Shown here piece by piece: positions 1 to 7,681 of a stretch of 20,520 nucleotides of DNA. Each line of letters starts with the position of its first letter. Position 1 is the stretch's first letter. Under the pieces are notes generated by a model. It worked only from the letters and a program-made list of their open reading frames with translations, made no database searches and was not told the DNA's origin. Source of the DNA: Fusobacterium sp. (GTDB taxonomy: Bacteria; Fusobacteriota; Fusobacteriia; Fusobacteriales; Fusobacteriaceae); assembly GCF_019012925.1 (NCBI RefSeq), contig NZ_JAGIRL010000003.1, forward strand, positions 1-20,520, written 5' to 3'. Made by a program: the position numbers and the translations under genes.

Positions 1-61
1 CAGACTTAAAATTTCCTTTTTTAACAATTTCTTTAATAAGTTCTTTAGGTAATAAAGACAT
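1..61 (-). CDS. transposase N-terminus, IS256/mutator family (partial)
   Basis: The ATG at 59-61 is preceded by a strong GGGAGG ribosome binding site seven bases upstream, and the frame stays open to the window edge. The visible product starts MSLLPKELIKEIVKKGNFKS. This matches the usual start of IS256-family transposases, where a KELIKELxKxGxxKS-like stretch precedes the conserved LKDLFKxTLQEML region. The catalytic DDE residues lie outside the window, so neither activity nor full length can be judged. The gene has its own promoter and is read in the same direction as nhaC. The alternative is an unrelated small protein with a Lys-rich start, which I consider less likely given the adjoining IS-like end. 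Confidence 0.5.
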   Translation of the reverse strand, partial: MSLLPKELIKEIVKKGNFKS

Positions 62-88
62 AAAAAAACCTCCCTTGATATTAATTAA

Positions 89-116
89 ATTATACTTATA
101 ATTCATCAATAATCAA
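89..116 (-). promoter_or_regulatory. candidate promoter of the IS256-type transposase
   Basis: On the minus strand, TTGATT (111-116) and TATAAT (89-94) are separated by 16 bases. They sit about 30 bases upstream of the transposase ATG and inside the candidate IS end. This is sequence match only, in an AT-rich background. Confidence 0.4.
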
Positions 117-159
117 GAGAGATTTTTATTTACACAAAATTTTTTATACTATCTTATAA

Positions 160-200
160 AAAGGAAAAAGTTACTATTCAATACAGTAATTTTTTCCTTT
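160..200 (-). terminator. rho-independent terminator of nhaC
   Basis: Arms 160-175 and 185-200 are complementary over 16 positions with one mismatch, around a 9-base loop. Read on the minus strand the hairpin starts 10 bases after the nhaC stop codon and runs into a T-rich tail (CCTTTTTATAAG). The stem is AT-rich, with GG/CC pairs as its main GC content. Confidence 0.7.
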
Positions 201-210
201 TACTTTTAAA

Positions 211-1593
211 TTATTTTTTTATTTTCTCAATTGTTATTCCAGTGAAACCATAGAAAGCTGAAATCAATGGTGAGATTATATTAAATAGACAGTATGGAAC
301 ATAAACCCAAGCTCCTACTCCTAATGCTCCCATCATAAATGCTCCACAAGTATTCCAAGGAATTAGGGCTGATGTCATTGTTCCAGAATCTTCTAAAGCT
401 CTAGAAAGATTCTTAGGAGCTAATCCACGCTTTTCATAACTCTCTTTAAACATTCTACCAGGGATAACTATTGACAGATACTGATCCCCAGCTACAGAGT
501 TTATGAATACTGGTGTTAATAGTGTCGCCAATATCAATTTACCTGTTGTGTTTGCAAACTTCAAAATCTCCTGAGCTATTCTTCCTAACATTCCAGATTT
601 CTCCATTATTCCACCAAAAGTCATTGCACATAGAATTATTGAAACAGTCCACATCATAGAGTTCAATCCTCCTCTATTCAATAATTCATCTACCATAGCA
701 TTTCCTGTTTGACCATTAAACCCATAATGTAGTGAATATAAAGCTTGTTTCAATGGCACTCCTTGAACAAATACTGCTGCTAATGCCCCTATTATTGCAC
801 CACTAAATAATCCTGGTATTGCTGGAACTTTCATTACAACCATACCTATTACAAATACTGGAATTAATAGAAGAAATGGACTTATTTTAAATGAATTGGA
901 TAATGCATTTAAAATATCATTTATTTGAGCAATATCAACCTCTCCTCCTGAACTATGTTTTATTCCTAAAAATACAAATCCTATCAGTGTTATTAAATAT
1001 GAAGGAATAGTTGTATATAACATATGTTTTATATGATCAAATAGTGTAGCTCCTGCCATTGCTGGTGCTAATGTTGTGGTGTCTGACATTGGGGATAACT
1101 TATCTCCAAAGTATGCTCCTGATATTATTGCTCCAGCTATTATTGGCCTTGGTAATCCCAAACCTTCACCTATTCCAACTAAGGCTATTCCAACTGTTGA
1201 AGCTGTACTCCACGAACTTCCAGTTGCAAGTGAAACTACTGAACATATTATAACTGTTACTGGTAAAAATACTACTGGATTTATAATTTTTAATCCATAG
1301 TATATCATTGATGGAACTATTCCTGATAAAATCCAACTTCCTATAACCATTCCTATTATCATTAAAATTAGAACAGCTCTCATTGACATTTTTATCGTTT
1401 CTACGACTCCATCTTCCAACTCATTCCAAGTTGCATATTTACATATTAAAGCTACAAAACCAGCAAATATTGCTGACATGAATATTGGTATATGTACTTC
1501 TAGTTGTGCTATCTGTACAGAATAAAAAAGTATTACCACCAAAAATATTATTGGCAATAATGCACAAGAAAGGGATACTTGTCTCTTTTTCAT
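211..1593 (-). CDS. nhaC: NhaC-family Na+/H+ antiporter
   Basis: Integral membrane protein of 460 residues, the usual length for NhaC carriers, which exchange cytoplasmic Na+ for external protons. About a dozen hydrophobic segments alternate with short loops. The hallmark GAYFGDKLSPMSDTT lies at about residues 159-173, and TGSSWSTASTVG at about 124-135; both are typical of the NhaC core. Near the C-terminus, SVAGDQYLSIVIPG and a GTMTSALIPWNTCGAF stretch are also family-typical. I place the start at the ATG at 1591-1593 (MKKRQVS). The longer frame begins with TTG at 1636-1638, but the promoter at 1642-1670 predicts a transcript starting at about 1635, and that TTG has no ribosome binding site. 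The gene appears monocistronic. Exact ion specificity (Na+, or exchange such as malate/lactate as in some relatives) cannot be read from sequence. Confidence 0.9.
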   Translation of the reverse strand: MKKRQVSLSCALLPIIFLVVILFYSVQIAQLEVHIPIFMSAIFAGFVALICKYATWNELEDGVVETIKMSMRAVLILMIIGMVIGSWILSGIVPSMIYYGLKIINPVVFLPVTVIICSVVSLATGSSWSTASTVGIALVGIGEGLGLPRPIIAGAIISGAYFGDKLSPMSDTTTLAPAMAGATLFDHIKHMLYTTIPSYLITLIGFVFLGIKHSSGGEVDIAQINDILNALSNSFKISPFLLLIPVFVIGMVVMKVPAIPGLFSGAIIGALAAVFVQGVPLKQALYSLHYGFNGQTGNAMVDELLNRGGLNSMMWTVSIILCAMTFGGIMEKSGMLGRIAQEILKFANTTGKLILATLLTPVFINSVAGDQYLSIVIPGRMFKESYEKRGLAPKNLSRALEDSGTMTSALIPWNTCGAFMMGALGVGAWVYVPYCLFNIISPLISAFYGFTGITIEKIKK

Positions 1594-1641
1594 TTCTTCC
1601 TTATCAACTCCTTTATCTAAAATTATTTTTTTTAACAATTT

Positions 1642-1670
1642 AATATACTTTACATTGTTAAAAAAGTCAA
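1642..1670 (-). promoter_or_regulatory. nhaC promoter
   Basis: On the minus strand, TTGACT (1665-1670) and TATATT (1642-1647) are separated by exactly 17 bases, a good housekeeping-sigma match. The predicted transcript start is near 1635, giving about 42 bases of leader before the ATG at 1593. This is the main argument for rejecting the upstream TTG start. Confidence 0.65.
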
Positions 1671-1700
1671 TATTTTTTTTATTTTTTTGTTCAGAGCAAT

Positions 1701-1741
1701 AAAGAACACATCAATTTACATAATAAATCAATGTGTTCTTT
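1701..1741 (-). terminator. hairpin after the last gene of the long operon
   Basis: Arms 1701-1711 and 1731-1741 form a perfect 11-base inverted repeat (AAAGAACACAT / ATGTGTTCTTT), with further partial pairing inside. It starts 4 bases after the stop codon of the upstream exported-protein gene. The minus-strand sequence after it (ATTGCTCTG) is not T-rich, so it may be a weak terminator or an RNA-stabilising 3' hairpin. Confidence 0.5.
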
Positions 1742-1745
1742 TAAG

Positions 1746-2315
1746 TTATTTTTTATTCTCTTTTTCTAACTCTTTTTTTAGTAGGGGTAGAATATTATAG
1801 TAATCTCTTATACAAGCACTTACAAATTTTTCCTGCATCACATAGTTATTTGGAAAAAGTTCTTTTGCTGACTCTTGATAAACATTTAAAATTTCAGTTG
1901 GAACTCTAACTGCATTCAATAGAGTTGCTTTCATCTGTTCCTTAGCTTTTTCATTGACCTCTTCATCTACTATATTACCTTTAGTAGCCTCTTGTACTCT
2001 TCTTACCAGCTCTCTATAATCATTCATCTCCTCTGGTAATATTTGAAGTTGTTTTGCATAGTTACTTCCATACATTCTATGAAGTCTATTTTTTATTCTT
2101 AAAAATTCATCTTCTGGAATACCTGACTCTTTTCCTAAGCTTTCAATTTTCAAATAAGATCTCTTTTGCCAATTTATAAAGTTCACTCTTTGAGAGCTGT
2201 CAAAACTTCTAGCTGAATTGTTGATCTCTTTTTCTACATCAGCTGGAACTTTCAATTGTGCTCCAAAAGATAGAGCACTCATTATAAACATACTCATAAT
2301 TAGAAATTTTTTCAT
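1746..2315 (-). CDS. exported protein of unknown function
   Basis: Protein of 189 residues that I do not recognise. It starts MKKFLIMSMFIMSALSFGAQ, a clear Sec signal peptide with probable cleavage after the SFGA stretch near residue 18. It lacks a lipobox Cys. The mature part is charged and mainly helical, rich in Glu, Lys, Asn and Arg, with no membrane segment and only one Cys (in FVSACIRDYY). It is therefore probably a soluble periplasmic protein. The ATG has an AGGGGGAT ribosome binding site. It is the last gene of the long operon, 21 bases after the U32 gene, and is followed by a hairpin. Nothing in sequence or context assigns a reaction. Confidence 0.75.
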   Translation of the reverse strand: MKKFLIMSMFIMSALSFGAQLKVPADVEKEINNSARSFDSSQRVNFINWQKRSYLKIESLGKESGIPEDEFLRIKNRLHRMYGSNYAKQLQILPEEMNDYRELVRRVQEATKGNIVDEEVNEKAKEQMKATLLNAVRVPTEILNVYQESAKELFPNNYVMQEKFVSACIRDYYNILPLLKKELEKENKK

Positions 2316-2336
2316 AATTATCCCCCTATATTAATA

Positions 2337-3560
2337 CTAAATTCTTTTTCTTAACATATCCAATTCATTTAACTCTTCATCTATTTTTATCTTTACAAAA
2401 GAGTTTGGATTAGCTGCTTCTACAGACTCAACCTCTTTATCCTTATTCATAAGTATCATTGGTGGTAGAGTTATCTCTCTAGTTCCTATCCCTGGACTAA
2501 CTACCTCTAACTTCTCTCCAACTAATAATTTATTTCTTATTGCTAAGATATATTCGTTATCAGATAGTTTCTTTTCAACTTTAGCTACTAATTGGTGAGT
2601 TTGACTATATGAATTTCTATCATTGTAGTTTTGAGACTCTATTCCAGCTCTACCTAGATAGAATCCTTTTGTATATGATCTGTTAGATGTTGATTCTAAC
2701 TCCTCTAACCATTTAGGGTTGTATTGGTAATTTCCTGAATAGTAGCTATCTATGGCATCTCTATATACTTTTACAGCATTAGCCACATAGTATATTCCCT
2801 TCATTCTTCCCTCTATTTTTAATGAGTCTACCCCTAGATCTAATATTTTATCTATTATCTCTATTGTACATAGATCTCTAGAGTTGAATATATATGTACC
2901 GTGCTCATCTTCATAAACAGGCATATACTCTCCTGGTCTTGTTTCTTCTACTAGATTGTACTTCCATCTACAAGCTTGAGCACAATCTCCTCTATTAGCA
3001 TCTCTTCCTGTCATATAATTACTTAGTAAACATCTACCAGAGATAGCCATACACATAGCTCCATGTACAAAAACTTCCAATTCAATATCTGGTACTTTAG
3101 CTCTTATCTCTGCTATGTTATCCAAAGATATCTCTCTAGCTAAAACTACTCTTCTAGCTCCTAAATCTTTCCACATCTTTACTGAACGCCAGTTTGTGTT
3201 ACTTGCTTGTGTACTTACACTTATTGATAGATTTGAGTTTTCTTTAACTATTTGGAAAACTCCTAAGTCAGCTACAATAACTCCATCTACTCCCACTTTA
3301 TCCAAGAATTTTACATAATCTGGTAGTAGATCTAACTCCTCGTTATGAGGGATTACATTTAAAGTTATGTATACTTTTTTTCCTCTTTCGTGTGCATATT
3401 TAACTGCATACTCTAACTCTTCATCAGAAAGATTATTACTTCCTGCTCTTAGGTTAAACATCTTTCCGCCTAAAAATACAGCGTCTGCACCATAATGAAG
3501 AGCCATTTTAAACTTCTCCATATTTCCTACTGGTGCTAATAATTCAACTTTTTTCAACAT
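2337..3560 (-). CDS. U32 peptidase-family protein, TrhP-like (tRNA hydroxylation)
   Basis: Protein of 407 residues with the U32 family signature EVFVHGAMCMAISGRC (about 162-177). An N-terminal TIM-barrel-like half begins VELLAPVGN and includes YGADAVFLGG and STQASNTN. The Cys set C170, C177, C193, C197 and C231 fits the Fe-S cluster ligands of the subgroup that works with prephenate to make 5-hydroxyuridine in tRNA (TrhP/YegQ, and YrrN/YrrO in Bacillus). Despite the family name, these enzymes are not thought to be general proteases. A C-terminal beta-rich domain (about 325-407) is present, as in longer members. I start at the ATG at 3558-3560, placed 6 bases after AGAGGA; the TTG two codons upstream would abut that site. 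It sits 17 bases after dnaB. An older collagenase-type label would be unsupported. Confidence 0.8.
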   Translation of the reverse strand: MLKKVELLAPVGNMEKFKMALHYGADAVFLGGKMFNLRAGSNNLSDEELEYAVKYAHERGKKVYITLNVIPHNEELDLLPDYVKFLDKVGVDGVIVADLGVFQIVKENSNLSISVSTQASNTNWRSVKMWKDLGARRVVLAREISLDNIAEIRAKVPDIELEVFVHGAMCMAISGRCLLSNYMTGRDANRGDCAQACRWKYNLVEETRPGEYMPVYEDEHGTYIFNSRDLCTIEIIDKILDLGVDSLKIEGRMKGIYYVANAVKVYRDAIDSYYSGNYQYNPKWLEELESTSNRSYTKGFYLGRAGIESQNYNDRNSYSQTHQLVAKVEKKLSDNEYILAIRNKLLVGEKLEVVSPGIGTREITLPPMILMNKDKEVESVEAANPNSFVKIKIDEELNELDMLRKRI

Positions 3561-3577
3561 TATCAATCCTCTCTAAA

Positions 3578-4921
3578 TTATTCATCTGCTTTTGCACTAA
3601 AATTTGCAAATTTTGTGTATTCGTGAAAAAATCTCAACTTTACAGTTCCTACAGGTCCATTTCTTTGTTTTCCTATTATTACCTCTGTAAGTCCCTTATC
3701 TTCAGATTCCTCATTGTAATAGTCATCTCTATACAAGAATAGTACCATATCAGCATCTTGCTCTATAGCTCCTGACTCTCTCAAGTCTGAAAGCATAGGT
3801 CTCCTATCAGCTCTTTGCTCCGTTGCTCTGGATAGCTGTGATAGAGCAATTATTGGTATATCCAACTCTCTAGCTATTCCTTTTAAGGCTCTAGAGATCT
3901 CAGATATCTCCTGTTGTCTACTATCATTTTTTGCATTACTACCCTTTATCAACTGAAGATAGTCTATCACTATCATATCTAATTTTCCCGCTGCCTTTAA
4001 TCTTCTAGCAATGGCTCTTATCTCTAGTACATTAACATTTGGTAGGTCTGCAATATTTATCTCTGAATTAGATAATTTCATACTAGCAAGACCTAATTTT
4101 CCCCAATCATCTTGATCTAAAAAACCATTTCTTATTTTTTGAAGTCCTATTCCTGCTTCAATAGATAACAATCTCTGTAACAATTGAGAACTTGACATCT
4201 CCAAACTAAATAGTAAAACACCTTTGTTATTTTTCATAGCTGCATTCAAAGCTAAGTTTAGAGCAAAGGCTGTCTTTCCCATAGCTGGTCTAGCAGCTAA
4301 GATTACCAAATCTGAAGGGTGGAATCCACTCGTCATCTGGTCAAAATCTGAAAATCCAGAAGATATCCCTGTAGCAACACCCTTATTTTGATAGACTTTT
4401 TCTAATCTTATAAACTCCTGTGCTATCACATCTTTTAAACTAACTAAATCTTTGGAATCTACATTCTCAGAGATTTTAAAAATCATTCCTTCGGCCTTAT
4501 CTAAGATTGTATCGACCTCTTCATATCCCTCATAGGCCAGTTCAACAATTTTTGTCCCCACCTCTCCTAATCTTCTCAAGGTAGACTTCTCTTTTACAAT
4601 TTTTGCATATTCTATAATATTAGCTGCTGTTGGAACATCAGATATTATCTCATACAGCAACTCTTCTCCAACCAGTTCATCAAATTTATCATTTTTCTTT
4701 AATCTATTTACCACTACTATAGGGTCAATCTGTGTTCCTGTATTATACAGATCCCTCATAGCTTCATATATTAATTTATGACCATTTTTATAAAAATCAT
4801 TGGGATTAAGTATCTCTACAATATCACCAAAAATATCTGGTTTTAAAAGTATTCCACCTAATACAGATTTCTCTGCCTCCATACTACTTGGAATTTTTTT
4901 CAAATTTTCTATATCTAGCAT
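3578..4921 (-). CDS. dnaB: replicative DNA helicase DnaB
   Basis: Hexameric helicase that unwinds DNA ahead of the replication fork and recruits primase. The 447-residue protein has the normal length and two-domain layout. The N-terminal domain (about 10-110) begins PSSMEAEKSVLGG. The RecA-like motor domain has Walker A ARPAMGKT (210-217), the Walker B-type strand MIVIDYLQL (D320), an ALSQLSR motif, and SDLRESGAIEQDAD with the arginine-finger region. The ATG at 4919-4921 follows AGGAG by five bases. It is 18 bases downstream of rplI, a pairing also seen in Firmicutes. No helicase loader or primase gene is visible in the window. There is no sign of an intein or truncation. Confidence 0.97.
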   Translation of the reverse strand: MLDIENLKKIPSSMEAEKSVLGGILLKPDIFGDIVEILNPNDFYKNGHKLIYEAMRDLYNTGTQIDPIVVVNRLKKNDKFDELVGEELLYEIISDVPTAANIIEYAKIVKEKSTLRRLGEVGTKIVELAYEGYEEVDTILDKAEGMIFKISENVDSKDLVSLKDVIAQEFIRLEKVYQNKGVATGISSGFSDFDQMTSGFHPSDLVILAARPAMGKTAFALNLALNAAMKNNKGVLLFSLEMSSSQLLQRLLSIEAGIGLQKIRNGFLDQDDWGKLGLASMKLSNSEINIADLPNVNVLEIRAIARRLKAAGKLDMIVIDYLQLIKGSNAKNDSRQQEISEISRALKGIARELDIPIIALSQLSRATEQRADRRPMLSDLRESGAIEQDADMVLFLYRDDYYNEESEDKGLTEVIIGKQRNGPVGTVKLRFFHEYTKFANFSAKADE

Positions 4922-4939
4922 TTTTACTCCTAATCTCTA

Positions 4940-5389
4940 TTATTGAGCTTTAGCTACTATTTTTACCTCTGCTTTTACATCTGTGTGAAGTTTTACAATA
5001 GCAGTGTGATCCCCTAAGCTCTTTATATTACACTCTATTTTTTTTCTATCTATTTTTAGACCAAAAGTTTGCTCTAGAGCTGCTGCTACCTCTTTATTTG
5101 TAATTGCTCCAAATAGTTTACCATTCTCTCCAGTTTTTACTTTTATCTCCACTTTTTTAGCTTCAATAACTTTTTTCAACTCTTCAGATTTTATTCTTTC
5201 CTCTTGTTGTTTTTTCTCTTCTTTTTTCTTTCTATTTTCTATTTTTTTTAACTCTTCTGGAGTTGCTATAATACCCTTATTATTTTTTATTAAAAAGTTA
5301 TGAGCATATCCATCTGAAACTGAAACTATATCCCCTTTTCTTCCTTGTCCTGCTACATCTTGTGTCAATATTACCTGTATTTTTGCCAT
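4940..5389 (-). CDS. rplI: 50S ribosomal protein L9
   Basis: L9 of 149 residues, the standard length. The N-terminal rRNA-binding domain has the family signature: MAKIQVILTQDVAGQGRKGD followed by GYAHNFLIKNNKGI. A highly charged connecting helix (about 45-75, rich in Lys and Glu) leads to the C-terminal domain (about 78-149), which includes LFGAITNKEVAAAL. L9 binds domain V of 23S rRNA next to the L1 stalk and helps reading-frame maintenance. The start is fixed by GGAGG five bases upstream of the ATG. It lies 14 bases after the DUF2232-like gene and 18 bases before dnaB. Confidence 0.97.
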   Translation of the reverse strand: MAKIQVILTQDVAGQGRKGDIVSVSDGYAHNFLIKNNKGIIATPEELKKIENRKKKEEKKQQEERIKSEELKKVIEAKKVEIKVKTGENGKLFGAITNKEVAAALEQTFGLKIDRKKIECNIKSLGDHTAIVKLHTDVKAEVKIVAKAQ

Positions 5390-5403
5390 TTTTTATCCTC
5401 CAA

Positions 5404-6207
5404 TTATCTCTTCTTAGTATCTCTATCTATTCTAAATCCCTTTAAAACTCCCAATAGAAAAGTTCCAAATGGAAATAATAGCCCTATCATTACAGCTATT
5501 GCATTATCAATTCCCTTATACTTTATCTTTTCATAAAGAGTAGCATATATACTCTTTATTCCATAAAATATAAATATTGTCTCACCTATATTTAAAGCAT
5601 TTATAACATAAAAATTATCAAATTTCAATAGGTGAATCATAAAATAACTAACTATATATACCAGTAACCACTCAAAAGATATCTCCCACTTATGGTAATC
5701 ATCTGAATCTAATGATACATATATTACAAATACATTTAGAATACTATATATAAAAGTATAGTATATAAAGTTTTCTTTCATCTCTTCATAAATTTTAATA
5801 CTTTCAACCTTGCTAATTTGAAAATTCTTTTGATAGAACTCCAACAAGATATCCATATTAGCATCAATCTTATCCCTTAGACAAAATAATAGAAATCCCA
5901 TTAGAGCAGTTATAACAATTGAAATTATAACTATTCTATCAAATTTTTTTATCTTCGTCATTCCTTTTTCAAAATACTTATACAGTACCTCAATCACAAG
6001 GAAAAACCCTACATAAAAATATAATAACATAGGATTTATTACTGCTATTGCTCCCATAACAACTATATTTGCCACTAACTTCTCTCTACAAGAAAAATCC
6101 TTCATTTTTTTAATCTTATAGACAGGAAGAGCAAAACTCATCACAGGCATAAGAAGTGAAAGAAGAAATAAAAGAATAATTGTTAACACACTACTTAGTA
6201 AAATCAT
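5404..6207 (-). CDS. multi-pass membrane protein, DUF2232/YybS-like
   Basis: Protein of 267 residues with about seven or eight hydrophobic segments. These include the N-terminal VLTIILLFLLSLLMPVMSF, an IVIISIVITALMGFLLF segment near 90-108, and a C-terminal IAVMIGLLFPFGTFLLGVL. It ends in a basic tail. The assignment to DUF2232 rests on topology, length and position: in Bacillus-type genomes yybS stands just upstream of gdpP, rplI and dnaC (the dnaB orthologue). Here gdpP (c-di-AMP phosphodiesterase) is absent between it and rplI. The ATG is preceded by AAGGAG, and the gene starts 16 bases after dnaX. The function of the family is not firmly known. It could instead be a lineage-specific membrane protein. 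Confidence 0.7.
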   Translation of the reverse strand: MILLSSVLTIILLFLLSLLMPVMSFALPVYKIKKMKDFSCREKLVANIVVMGAIAVINPMLLYFYVGFFLVIEVLYKYFEKGMTKIKKFDRIVIISIVITALMGFLLFCLRDKIDANMDILLEFYQKNFQISKVESIKIYEEMKENFIYYTFIYSILNVFVIYVSLDSDDYHKWEISFEWLLVYIVSYFMIHLLKFDNFYVINALNIGETIFIFYGIKSIYATLYEKIKYKGIDNAIAVMIGLLFPFGTFLLGVLKGFRIDRDTKKR

Positions 6208-6223
6208 TTTTTCTCCTTACATA

Positions 6224-7678
6224 TTATACCATAATTTCTCCACCAAAGAAATCCACTATTTTTTTTGTAAAATCTTCACTATCTTTTTTATCCTCTCTTT
6301 TCTTACCTAAAGACACATATTTTACCTTTATTTTAGGATTTATTAATTTTTTAACAACCTCTAAAAATACATCATTGTACATACTGTTTTCCATCTGCTC
6401 TTTACAAAATGTACTCTCTGCATCAAAACCTACATATAGAGTGTCTCCCTCTAATATATAAGGTTTTGCTGTGACAAGAAATGCTCCTAAAGTTATCTTC
6501 TCTTTTTTAGCTTCTTTAAGGATCTCATTCCATCTACCTGAAATATATTCTAGAGTTACCCCTTCTAAAACTCCTTTTTCTTCTGAGTTTGATGAACTCA
6601 CTGGCATTGGAACTGCTACCTCTTTTTCTATTATTTTTTCAACAATTTTTTCTCTAGGTTGATTTTTCTTGATTAAGTTATCTGCTATTACATAACCTAT
6701 CAATCTCTTATCCTCTTCATATTTAAATTTATTTAAAGAATCAAAAATACACCCTATAATAGAAACTCCTTGCTCCACAGAAAGCTTTTCTCTACTCATC
6801 AGTCCCTTACAATACTTAGCAAAATCTTTAAAAAATAGCTCTATATCCAGTGACTCGTTCCAAAATAGATCCAACATCTTTATAAGATTAGTATAATTTT
6901 TATTATTTACTTCAGTTAGGAACTCCTCCATCTTTCTTGCTGAAGTTACTCCTAATATCTTTTCACTCTTTTCTAATGTAATCTCTTCACCAAAACAAGT
7001 GATCATAATTCTCTCTAAGATTGAAACTGCATCTCTTACACTTCCACCAGAACTCTCATAGATAAGCTCTGCTACATCATCAGGAAGAGTTACACCCTCT
7101 TTCTCTGCAATAAATTGTAACTGCTCTCTCATTGAGCTTAGGGTTAAAGTCTTAAAATCATATCTCTGGCATCTAGATATTATCGTTGCTGGTATCTTAT
7201 CAACTTCTGTTGTTGCCAATATAAATATAACGTGTTCTGGTGGTTCTTCCAATGTTTTTAGTAAGGCATTAAACGCCTCCTTAGTCAACATATGAACCTC
7301 ATCTATTATATATATTTTTTTTCTTCCTTTAACAGGTTGATAGTTTATCTTCTCTTTTAATTGTCTTATCTCATCTATTCCTCTATTAGAGGCAGCATCT
7401 ATCTCAATCATATCTAAAAAAGTTCCATTATTAATAGCGATACAGTTTTCACACTCATTACAAGGCTCACCTGTAATCCCATCTTTTAAACAGTTAACCC
7501 CTTTAGCTATAAGCCTTGCTAGTGTAGTTTTTCCAACACCTCTAGGTCCTGTAAACAGATAGGCTTGTGACATTTTCCCATTCTCTAACGAAGTTTTTAA
7601 TGTCCTTACTATCTCCTTTTGTCCTGCTACCTCTTCAAAATTTTTAGGTCTATATTTTCTATATAATGTTATATGCAT
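6224..7678 (-). CDS. dnaX: DNA polymerase III subunit gamma/tau
   Basis: Clamp-loader ATPase that loads the beta clamp on DNA. The AAA+ core has Walker A GPRGVGKT (44-51), a zinc module (C63, C73, C76, C79), Walker B IIDEVHML (124-131), LLKTLEEPPEHV, and sensor-1/arginine-finger ATTEVDKIPATIISRC (155-170). A third, helical domain follows to about residue 335. Beyond a charged linker (about 337-375), a C-terminal domain (about 376-455) contains the GDTLYVGFDAESTFCKEQM region. At 484 residues it is shorter than E. coli tau (643) or the Bacillus protein (about 560), so the polymerase-binding tail is reduced. No A-AAA-AAG frameshift site is seen. The ATG follows GGAG and lies 3 bases after the upstream stop. 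Expression is probably coupled to that upstream regulator gene. Confidence 0.95.
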   Translation of the reverse strand: MHITLYRKYRPKNFEEVAGQKEIVRTLKTSLENGKMSQAYLFTGPRGVGKTTLARLIAKGVNCLKDGITGEPCNECENCIAINNGTFLDMIEIDAASNRGIDEIRQLKEKINYQPVKGRKKIYIIDEVHMLTKEAFNALLKTLEEPPEHVIFILATTEVDKIPATIISRCQRYDFKTLTLSSMREQLQFIAEKEGVTLPDDVAELIYESSGGSVRDAVSILERIMITCFGEEITLEKSEKILGVTSARKMEEFLTEVNNKNYTNLIKMLDLFWNESLDIELFFKDFAKYCKGLMSREKLSVEQGVSIIGCIFDSLNKFKYEEDKRLIGYVIADNLIKKNQPREKIVEKIIEKEVAVPMPVSSSNSEEKGVLEGVTLEYISGRWNEILKEAKKEKITLGAFLVTAKPYILEGDTLYVGFDAESTFCKEQMENSMYNDVFLEVVKKLINPKIKVKYVSLGKKREDKKDSEDFTKKIVDFFGGEIMV

Positions 7679-7681
7679 CTT

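Larger units (their letters stand above)
1..153 (-). mobile_element. 5' end of an IS256-type insertion sequence (cut by window edge)
   Basis: A transposase N-terminus (1-61), its promoter (89-116) and a candidate terminal inverted repeat (129-153) lie together. Read on the minus strand, the end at 129-153 starts GATAGTATAAAAA and finishes TTTTGTGTAAA. As I recall them, IS256-type ends also begin with GATA and contain TGTGTAAA about 17-25 bases in. The outer end would be at about 153, only 6 bases from the hairpin of the nhaC terminator, so the element would have landed in the terminator tail. The other end and the target duplication are outside the window. The family assignment rests on about 20 residues plus this end, so it is moderate. 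Confidence 0.5.

Noticed and set aside
1059..1300. Plus-strand open frames of 64 and 74 codons inside nhaC
   Set aside because: They lie antisense to the conserved NhaC core motifs, have no ribosome binding site and no family resemblance.
3564..3566. TTG as start of the U32 gene
   Set aside because: It directly abuts the AGAGGA site, leaving no spacing; the ATG at 3558-3560 has six bases.
6620..6655. A-rich runs in dnaX (residues about 342-353) as a possible programmed frameshift site for gamma/tau
   Set aside because: The codon phase gives GAA AAA ATT and GAA AAA ATA, not A-AAA-AAG, and no downstream stem was evident. The single frame already covers the C-terminal domain.
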